NCBI GenBank assembly: GCA_009380095.1
Contig: WHSL01000031.1
Span: forward strand, 1-38,511
DNA length: 38,511 bases
Direction of reading: 5' to 3'
DNA from: Streptosporangiales bacterium
GTDB taxonomy: Bacteria; Actinomycetota; Actinomycetes; Streptosporangiales; Streptosporangiaceae
Of the stretch, positions 32,789 to 38,511 are shown in pieces. Made by a program: the position numbers and the translations under genes. The notes beneath the pieces are model-generated. The model was not told the origin of the DNA. It saw only the letters and a program-made list of their open reading frames with translations, and ran no database searches. Numbering within the stretch: position 1 is the first letter of the stretch; the number at the start of each line of letters is the position of its first letter.

Positions 32789-34147
32789 TCACATCGCCTT
32801 GACCGCCGCCACCAGCTTGGTCAGCGAGTCCTTCGCGTCGCCGAACAGCAGCGTGGTCTTCGGGTCGTACAGCAGCTCGTTCTCGATCCCGGCGAAGCCG
32901 GGCCGCATCGAGCGCTTCAGGAAGACGATCGCGGACGCCTCGTCCGCCGCCATGATCGGCATGCCGAAGATCGGCGAGCCCGGCGAGGTACGGGCCGCGG
33001 GGTTCACGACGTCGTTCGCCCCCACCACCAGCACCACGTCCGTCGCCTTGAACTCGGGGTTGATCGCATCCATCTCCTTGAGCTGGTCGTACGGCACGTC
33101 CGCCTCGGCCAGCAGCACGTTCATGTGCCCGGGCATCCGGCCCGCCACCGGGTGGATCGCGTACGCCACATCCACCCCGCGCCCCTCGAGGACCGTGGCG
33201 AGGTCCCGGATGGCGTGCTGGGCCTGCGCGACGGCCAGCCCGTACCCCGGCACCACGATGACCTTGCGGGCGAAGTTGAGCAGGATGGCCACGTCCTCCG
33301 GGCCGGAGGACCGTACGGGCCGGTCCGACTCGGTGGTCGAGCCGAGCGTGGACCCGCCGGCGAACGCGCCGAACATGATGGCCGGCACCGACCGGCCCAT
33401 GGCGCGCGCCATGAGCTGGGTCAGCAGCAGCCCGGACGCGCCCACCAGCGTGCCGGCCACGATCAGCAGCGTGTCGCCGAGCACGTAGCCGGTGGCCGCG
33501 ACGGTGATCCCACTGAACGCGTTGAGCAGCGAGATCACGATCGGCACGTCCGCGCCGCCGACCGGCAGCACCAGGAACACCCCGATCGCCAGGCTGGCCA
33601 GCGCCACCAGGGCTGCTCCCGCCAGCGAGCCGCTGATCCCGGTCCAGACCGCGGCGGCGAGCATGCCGGCCACCACCGCGCCGGCCACCCAGCGCATCCC
33701 GGGGAAGATCACCGGCCGCGCCGTCATCAGGTCCTGCAGCTTCGCGTACGTGGTCAGCGAGCCGGAGAACGTCACCGACCCGATGAACACCGAGAACGCG
33801 CCGACCGCCAGCCGCCCGGCCGGCGTGGACGGGGCGATCTCCAGCGTCGCCACGACCGCGCCGGCGCCGCCGCCGACGCCGTTCAGCAGACCCACCATCT
33901 GCGGCATCGCGGTCATCGCCACGCTCCGCGCGATGTACGTGCCGATGCCCGCGCCGACCACCAGCGCGGCCAGGACGGGGACCAGGTTGCGGCCGCCGGT
34001 GCCGATGAACGCGCCGGTCACGGCGACGAGCGCGCCGGCCACGCCGACGAGGTTGCCGACCCGGGCGGTGCGCGGCGAGGACAGGCCCTTCAGCGCGATG
34101 ATGAAGCACACCGCCGCCAGCAGGTACAGATACGGCACGATCATCAT
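32789..34147 (-). CDS. pntB: NAD(P) transhydrogenase beta subunit
   Basis: A 452-residue full-length subunit. The N-terminal about 250 residues hold about nine membrane helices (e.g. YLYLLAAVCFIIALKGLSS; GGAGAVVATLEIAPSTPAG). The C-terminal dIII domain binds NADP: PGYGLAVAQAQHAIRDLA, HPVAGRMPGHMNVLLAEADV, VLVVGANDVVNPAA, KRSMRPGFAGIEN and the final LLFGDAKDSL. With PntA it couples hydride transfer between NADH and NADP to proton flow across the membrane. It overlaps pntA2 by 4 nt and ends the operon. Confidence 0.96.
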   Translation of the reverse strand: MMIVPYLYLLAAVCFIIALKGLSSPRTARVGNLVGVAGALVAVTGAFIGTGGRNLVPVLAALVVGAGIGTYIARSVAMTAMPQMVGLLNGVGGGAGAVVATLEIAPSTPAGRLAVGAFSVFIGSVTFSGSLTTYAKLQDLMTARPVIFPGMRWVAGAVVAGMLAAAVWTGISGSLAGAALVALASLAIGVFLVLPVGGADVPIVISLLNAFSGITVAATGYVLGDTLLIVAGTLVGASGLLLTQLMARAMGRSVPAIMFGAFAGGSTLGSTTESDRPVRSSGPEDVAILLNFARKVIVVPGYGLAVAQAQHAIRDLATVLEGRGVDVAYAIHPVAGRMPGHMNVLLAEADVPYDQLKEMDAINPEFKATDVVLVVGANDVVNPAARTSPGSPIFGMPIMAADEASAIVFLKRSMRPGFAGIENELLYDPKTTLLFGDAKDSLTKLVAAVKAM

Positions 34148-34428
34148 GACGACGGCCTCCTGCGGAACATCTGCAGCATCCGGTCCGTTACCACGAACCC
34201 GCCGACCAGGTTGACCGTGCCGAGCACGACCGCCACGAGCGCGGCGGCCAGGACGAGCCCCGACTCGGCGTGCGTGGCGGCGATGATCGCGCCGACCGTG
34301 ATGATGCCGCTGATCGCGTTGGAGCCGGACATCAGCGGCGTGTGCAGCGTGGAGGAGACCTTGGAGATGACCTCGTAGCCGGTGAAGGCCGCGAGGATGA
34401 ACACGGTGAGCAGCGCGACGCCGTCCAT
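34144..34428 (-). CDS. pntA2: NAD(P) transhydrogenase alpha, membrane part
   Basis: A 94-residue membrane protein with three helices (ALLTVFILAAFTGYEVISKV; SNAISGIITVGAIIAATHA; ALVAVVLGTVNLVGGFVVTD) and a short basic tail. This is the separate transmembrane piece of split PntA, and HTPLMSGSNAISG is the conserved signature. It starts 3 nt after the pntA1 stop and overlaps pntB by 4 nt. Confidence 0.95.
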   Translation of the reverse strand: MDGVALLTVFILAAFTGYEVISKVSSTLHTPLMSGSNAISGIITVGAIIAATHAESGLVLAAALVAVVLGTVNLVGGFVVTDRMLQMFRRRPSS

Positions 34429-34431
34429 GGC

Positions 34432-35481
34432 TCAGGCCTCCCCGTCGTCGGGCCGCCGGCAGGCGGCGAGGATCTCGTCGTCGGGGTCGAAGCCGCAGCC
34501 CGCGGCGTGCACGAGCAGGTTGACGACGTTGGCGGCGTACAGCCGGCTGGCCTGACCGGGCAGCCGGCTCGGGATGTCCTTCGCGCCGATCACCACCACG
34601 TCCTTGATCCGCACCTCCTCGCCGGGCACCGCGCCCTCCACGTTGCCGCCCTGCTCGGCGGCGAGATCCACGACCACCGCGCCGGCCGGCATCGCGGCCA
34701 CCATCTCCGCGGTCACCAGGCGCGGCGCGGGCCGGCCCGGCACCGCCGCCGTGGTGATCAGCACGTCGGCGGCGGCCACGTGCGGGGCGAGCAGCTCGAG
34801 CTGGAGGCGGGACCGCTCCTCCGACATCTCCCGGGCGTAGCCGCCGGTGCCCTCCAGCGCGGGCAGGTCAAGCTCGACGAAGTCGGCCCCGAGGCTGCGC
34901 ACCTCCTCCGCGGCCGCGGCGCGGACGTCGTACGCGGCCACGCGCGCGCCTAGCCGCCGTGTGGTGGCCACGGCCTGCAGCCCGGCCACCCCTGCGCCGA
35001 GGATCAGGACCCGCGCGGGCGGGACCGTACCGGCCGCCGTCATCGCCAGCGGGAAGAACCGCGGCAGCCGTTCCGCCGCGATCAGAGCGACCTGGTAGCC
35101 GCTGATCAGCGCCTGTGAGGAGAGGGCGTCCATGCTCTGGGCCCGGGAGATTCGGGGGATCCGGTCCATCGCCAGGAACGTGCGCCCGCCGGTGTCCACG
35201 TCGCCGCCGTAGGCGATGACCGTGCCGTCGTCGGCGAGCCGGCCGATCAGCTCCGGCTCCGGCGCGCGCACGGCCAGCAGCACGTCCGCGGCGTCCGCCG
35301 CGTCCTCGGCGACCTGCGCTCCGGCCTGCAGGTAGTCCTCGTCGGTGAAGCCGGCCGGCGCGCCCGCGCCGGGCTGGACGTGCACGGTCAGGTCCGCCTC
35401 CCCGAGGCGGGCGACAAGGTCGGGGACGAGCGCGACCCGCCGCTCTCCGGCCACCGTCTCGCGCGCGACGGCGGCCTTCAC
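34432..35481 (-). CDS. pntA1: NAD(P) transhydrogenase alpha, NAD-binding part
   Basis: A 349-residue soluble dI subunit, homologous to alanine dehydrogenase. The N-terminus is AVARETVAGERRVALVPDLV. The substrate loop region DRIPRISRAQSMDALSSQA and the Rossmann motif LILGAGVAGLQAVATTRRLG follow, then VDLAAEQGGNVEG and the closing AANVVNLLVHAAG. The start is GTG 35481, with GGAGG 6 nt before it; the open frame extends upstream but with non-coding-like sequence. It is first gene of pntA1-pntA2-pntB. Confidence 0.94.
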   Translation of the reverse strand: MKAAVARETVAGERRVALVPDLVARLGEADLTVHVQPGAGAPAGFTDEDYLQAGAQVAEDAADAADVLLAVRAPEPELIGRLADDGTVIAYGGDVDTGGRTFLAMDRIPRISRAQSMDALSSQALISGYQVALIAAERLPRFFPLAMTAAGTVPPARVLILGAGVAGLQAVATTRRLGARVAAYDVRAAAAEEVRSLGADFVELDLPALEGTGGYAREMSEERSRLQLELLAPHVAAADVLITTAAVPGRPAPRLVTAEMVAAMPAGAVVVDLAAEQGGNVEGAVPGEEVRIKDVVVIGAKDIPSRLPGQASRLYAANVVNLLVHAAGCGFDPDDEILAACRRPDDGEA

Positions 35482-35589
35482 GTCACCCTCCGGTGCATAC
35501 TCCTCCGCATCCCGGCCGTGTACGGCGCTGGACGGAGCTCGTCGTGTGCGTATGTTCGCCTGCTCATGGGTGCCTCCCATGGGGTCGGT

Positions 35590-35613
35590 GGCCGGCCCCC
35601 GGGGGGACCGGCC
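35590..35613. terminator. GC-rich hairpin upstream of pntA1
   Basis: GGCCGG and CCGGCC enclose a C-run and a G-run that can extend the stem. It lies 108 nt before the pntA1 start, between it and the same-strand threonine-synthase-like gene. It could end that transcript or act in the pnt leader. Also in this space, TTGAACA is repeated at 35634-35640 and 35654-35660 (20-nt period), a possible regulator site. Confidence 0.35.
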
Positions 35614-35774
35614 TTGGGGCACTGTGCGCAATCTTGAACAGATCCCCGCGGGTTTGAACACCCCGGAAGGGTCACGGACTCGGATTCGGATCCGCCCGTG
35701 CCTTGCCGTGACTCTGCCGTGCGCCTGTTGCGACCTGGTGTTTTAGGGGTTCCTTCCCCATCGCCCCGGTGGGG

Positions 35775-36774
35775 TCACGGGTACGGCAGCAGCCCGCGCA
35801 CGCTCTCCCAGTCGCCGTCGAGGACCCGTACCGGCTGCTCGCCCACGCCCATGTCCTTGAAGCCGCTGGAGGTCGCCACGCACACCACCGGGCCGTCGAA
35901 CTCCTCGCCGGTCTTCCGCAGCCCGGCGAGCCCGGCCGCCCCGGACAGCTCCTGCCACAGCCCGCGTCGCCGAGCTCGCGCTGCGCGGCCGCCATCTCCT
36001 CGTCGGTCAGCGGCACCGCCCGGCCGCCGCTCTCCCGCACCGCCCGTACGCCGCGGTGGCCGCCCACGGTGACGGCGATCCCGTACGCGCGGGTGGCCTC
36101 GTACGGCACGATCGCCGCGGGCAGGCCGCGCTCCAGGGCGTGGTGGAGTGGGGCGCCCACGGCGGGCTCGCAGGCGATCATCCGCGGGGCGGTTCTCGTG
36201 ATACCCAGGTCCCGCAGTTCGCGGAAGCCCTTCCAGACGCCGTACAGCAGCTCGCCGTACCCGGTGGGGACGGACACGGCGGCGGGCGCCTCGCCGAGCT
36301 GCGCGTACAGCTCATAGGCGATGGTCTTGTAGCCCTCGGCCCGTACGGGTGGCCGGTGTGCGTGACGGTCAGGTTGCTCACCGGGTGGAAGTCCAGCTCG
36401 TCGACGATCCGGCGCATCAGCGGCCAGCGCGCGGCGGCCGGGACGGTCAGCACGGTGGCGCCGAAGGCCCGGACGAAGCTCCGCACGGCCGGTGGGGACT
36501 CCGCCGAGGCCAGCACCACGCAGGGCAGACCGGCCCGGGCTGAGAACGCGGCGGCCGCGGCGGCGTGGTTGCCGGAGGAGGCCACCACCACGCCCGGCGC
36601 GCCGACGGTCAGCGCGGCGGACACGGTGACCCGGTTGAGCCGGTCCTTGTGGCTCCAGGTCGGGTTACGGGACTCGTCCTTGATCAGGACACCGCCGCCC
36701 AGGTCCAGTGGGAAGCGGCGCGCCGGGTCGCCGAGCGAACGCTGCGCGGTGGCCAGGCTCTCGTCTGCGATCAC
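35775..36774 (-). pseudogene. Threonine-synthase-like PLP enzyme with two frameshifts
   Basis: Fold-type II PLP enzyme. The Lys-bearing motif KDESRNPTWSHKDRLN (Schiff-base Lys in SHKDR) is followed by VVASSGNHAAAAAAFSARAG, LPCVVLASAESPPAVR and, after a break, the phosphate-loop region SVPTGYGELLYGVWKGF. Near 36348 the frame shifts (THTGHP, then VRAEGYKTIAYELYAQ in another frame). Near 35966 it shifts again (RELGDAG, then LWQELSGAAGLAGLRKTG). Each is explained by one missing base. It ends at TGA 35775. A GTG at 36774 is the most likely start, without a clear ribosome-binding site; the N-terminus is shorter than in typical ThrC. Two single-base losses in one otherwise well-kept gene could be sequencing errors. 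Confidence 0.83.
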
Positions 36775-36820
36775 GGGACCGACCGTACAATCGGCCCGTA
36801 CCGCCTCGGAGGGAGCCTGG

Positions 36821-37606
36821 TTGACCGCGTCCGCGCCGCCGTCCGTCGTCTCCGCGCTGCGCGCCGCGGGATGCGTGTTCGCCGAGGAGGAGGCGGAGTT
36901 GATCACGCGGGCGGCCGGGTCGGCCGCGGAGCGGGACGCGATGGTGGCCCGCCGTGCCGCCGGCGAACCGCTGGAGTACGTCGTCGGCTGGGCGGAGTTC
37001 CGCGGGCTGCGGGTGGCCGTGCGGCCGGGGGTGTTCGTGCCGCGGCGGCGTACGGAGTTCCTGGTGGAGCGGGCCGTCGCGCTCGCGCCGCCGCGTCCGG
37101 TGGTGCTCGACCTGTGCTGCGGGGCGGGTGCGCTCGGGCTCGCCATCGCCACCGCGCTGGACGGGGTGAAGCTGCACGCCGCCGAGCTCGACCCGGTGGC
37201 CGTGGAGTGCGCGCGGCGGAACATCGGCGCGCTCGGGCGGGTGTATCAGGGGGATCTGTTCGCGCCGCTGCCCGGCGGGCTGCGCGGGCGGGTCGACGTG
37301 CTGGTGGCGAACGTCCCGTACGTACCGGCGGGCGAGATCGCGCTGCTCCCGGCCGAGGCGCGTGACCACGAGGCGCGCGCGGCGCTGGACGGCGGCGCGG
37401 ACGGCCTGGACGTGCTCCGGCGGGTCGCCGCCGAGGCCCCGTACTGGCTCGCCCCCGGTGGCTCGCTGCTCATCGAGACCTCGGAACGGCAGCTCCCCGC
37501 GGCGCTGGGGGCCTTGCGCACCGCGGGTCTCATCGCCGAACCGGCCCACGATCCCGACCGCTCCGCCACGATCCTCATCGCCACCCGGCCCTCCTGCGGA
37601 GCGTGA
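36821..37606 (+). CDS. PrmC-related protein-glutamine methyltransferase
   Basis: A 261-residue SAM-dependent methyltransferase related to PrmC/HemK. It has a short N-terminal helical part with RRAAGEPLEYVVGWAEFRG, where PrmC has the GxPxxYIxG signature. PGVFVPRRRTEFLVE follows, then motif I VLDLCCGAGALGLAIA, acidic AAELDPVAVECARRN and the catalytic loop VANVPYVPAGEI. PrmC and HemK have NPPY there; NVPY marks an actinobacterial related group of unknown substrate. The start is TTG 36821 with GGAGGG about 8 nt upstream; ATG or GTG starts further up would overlap the divergent PLP gene. The next gene starts 4 nt after its stop. Confidence 0.87.
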   Translation: MTASAPPSVVSALRAAGCVFAEEEAELITRAAGSAAERDAMVARRAAGEPLEYVVGWAEFRGLRVAVRPGVFVPRRRTEFLVERAVALAPPRPVVLDLCCGAGALGLAIATALDGVKLHAAELDPVAVECARRNIGALGRVYQGDLFAPLPGGLRGRVDVLVANVPYVPAGEIALLPAEARDHEARAALDGGADGLDVLRRVAAEAPYWLAPGGSLLIETSERQLPAALGALRTAGLIAEPAHDPDRSATILIATRPSCGA

Positions 37607-37610
37607 CGTT

Positions 37611-38441
37611 ATGGCCCTGGACACGCCGCTGAACCTGGCCGTCACAGGTCCGGACCACGAGACCGCCGAGGACGCGGCGGCCCGGCTGCGCACGCTCGCC
37701 GCCGGCGCGCCGGTGACGGTGATCTCGACGGCGACACCGGATCCGGGTGCGTTTCACCTGGTGATCGCCGTCAGCCTGGACGACGCGGACGGCGACGCGG
37801 CCGACGTACGGGTGGCCGGCGAGGCCGCCCTGGACGAGCTGTGGCGAGGGCGTCTCGAACCGTTCGCGGCCAACCTCGCGCGGCGCGGGCGCGCCCCGCG
37901 ACGGCAACAGGCGGTGCTCGCCGGTCCCGACCCCACCTGGCCGGCGCAGGTGCGGCGGCTGATGGTCCGGGTGGCGCGCGCGGCCGGCCCGCGGGCGCAC
38001 CGGATCGATCACATCGGCTCCACGTCGGTGCCCGGACTGCCCGCCAAGGACATCATCGACCTGCAGGTGGTCGTGGACGACCTGGACACCGCGGTGGCGG
38101 CCGCCGCGGACGCGCGACATGCCGGGTTCGTACACGTCGTGGGGCCCTTCTACGGCATCGACCGGCACGGCGCACACCACGACGAGCAGGTCGCCGTGGA
38201 CGCCGACCCCGGCCGCCCGGTCAACGTCCACTTCCACCCGGTGGCCTCGCCCATCTGGCGGGAGCTGTTGCTGCTCCGCGACTGGCTGCGCGCCGAAGCG
38301 CGGAACCGTGAGGAGTACGCCGCGGTCAAGCGCGGCCTCGCCGCCCGGCCCGGGCACGACGTCAACGACTACAGCGTGGACAAGATGCCGTGGATCGCGG
38401 ACGCGCTGAGCCGCGCGGAGGCCTGGGCCCGTACGGGCTGA
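37611..38441 (+). CDS. GrpB-domain protein without CoaE kinase
   Basis: A 276-residue protein. Residues about 105-270 are a GrpB/UPF0157 nucleotidyltransferase-like domain: HRIDHIGSTSVPGLPAKDII, with the Gly-Ser of the polymerase-beta fold, then LQVVVDDLDTA and VNVHFHPVASPIW. In many actinobacteria GrpB is fused behind dephospho-CoA kinase, joined by a segment like LWRGRLEPFAANLARRGRAPR; that segment is present (about 77-97). The kinase is not. In its place residues about 1-75 form a small alpha/beta domain (LNLAVTGPDHETAEDAAARL) with no P-loop. ATG 37611 is 4 nt after the methyltransferase stop, with GGAG 11 nt upstream. The function is unknown. Confidence 0.8.
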   Translation: MALDTPLNLAVTGPDHETAEDAAARLRTLAAGAPVTVISTATPDPGAFHLVIAVSLDDADGDAADVRVAGEAALDELWRGRLEPFAANLARRGRAPRRQQAVLAGPDPTWPAQVRRLMVRVARAAGPRAHRIDHIGSTSVPGLPAKDIIDLQVVVDDLDTAVAAAADARHAGFVHVVGPFYGIDRHGAHHDEQVAVDADPGRPVNVHFHPVASPIWRELLLLRDWLRAEARNREEYAAVKRGLAARPGHDVNDYSVDKMPWIADALSRAEAWARTG

Positions 38442-38511
38442 GGCCGCACCTCCGGCTGCCGGGGCACTTGGGCGCCGGAGAATGTCGTACCCGGCTGGTG
38501 TCATGAGGGCA

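Overview
The window looks like a chromosomal segment of a high-GC Gram-positive actinomycete. GC content is very high, codons are strongly G/C-ending, and the genes are typical of that group: DrrAB-type exporters, NarL-type two-component genes, MerR regulators, secreted S8 proteases, a PrmC-related methyltransferase with an NVPY motif, and a GrpB domain carrying the linker seen in actinobacterial CoaE fusions. The exact genus cannot be read from the sequence. No tRNA, rRNA, CRISPR array, integrase or transposase was seen.

Layout. 1-646: tail of an ABC-F ATPase with a frameshift. 654-1938: a probable arsenic-response pair, an ArsR-ArsC fusion behind an ArsR-type operator plus a VOC protein. 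2126-5665: one operon of ABC ATPase, ABC-2 permease, histidine kinase and NarL-type response regulator, closed by a long hairpin at 5670-5746. 5755-6294: a formyltransferase. 6443-8962: a graveyard with remnants of a GntR regulator, a CitE-like lyase, an acyl-CoA dehydrogenase and a HelD helicase. 9128-10459: an intact YibE/F membrane protein. 10573-11517: a damaged cytochrome P450. 11518-14809: a minus-strand operon of ribbon-helix-helix regulator, DUF4097 protein, DrrA-type ATPase and DrrB-type permease, headed by three TGACGTCA palindromes. 14991-17584: two tandem, closely similar secreted subtilases. 18220-19013: a MerR regulator and a CPPC thioredoxin.

19429-24980 (minus) is a membrane-bound formate dehydrogenase operon in the order alpha, fdhE, beta, NrfD-type anchor. 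The alpha gene is interrupted by an in-frame TGA at 24390-24392, at the exact position of the catalytic residue in selenocysteine formate dehydrogenases, and a SECIS-like hairpin follows it. It is therefore read here as one selenoprotein of 1007 residues and not as two genes. Formate oxidation by alpha would pass electrons through the four Fe-S clusters of beta to quinone at the NrfD anchor.

25127-26347 holds two poorly known genes. 26402-30499 is a second decayed block: a deleted NmrA-like gene, an intact double-MerR (TioE-like) regulator, a UvrA-like drug-resistance gene fused by deletion to the tail of an ABC-2 permease, then an erythromycin-esterase remnant and a TetR remnant head to head. 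30511-32764 has a TPR protein and a DUF2332 protein, divergent. 32789-35481 is a complete proton-translocating transhydrogenase operon (pntA1, pntA2, pntB). 35775-38441 has a frameshifted threonine-synthase-like gene divergent from a PrmC-related methyltransferase and a GrpB-domain protein.

A recurring theme is that accessory genes (efflux, drug modification, regulators, catabolism) are broken by clean deletions or small frameshifts while energy and housekeeping operons are intact. This may be real genome decay or partly an assembly artefact; reads are needed to decide.
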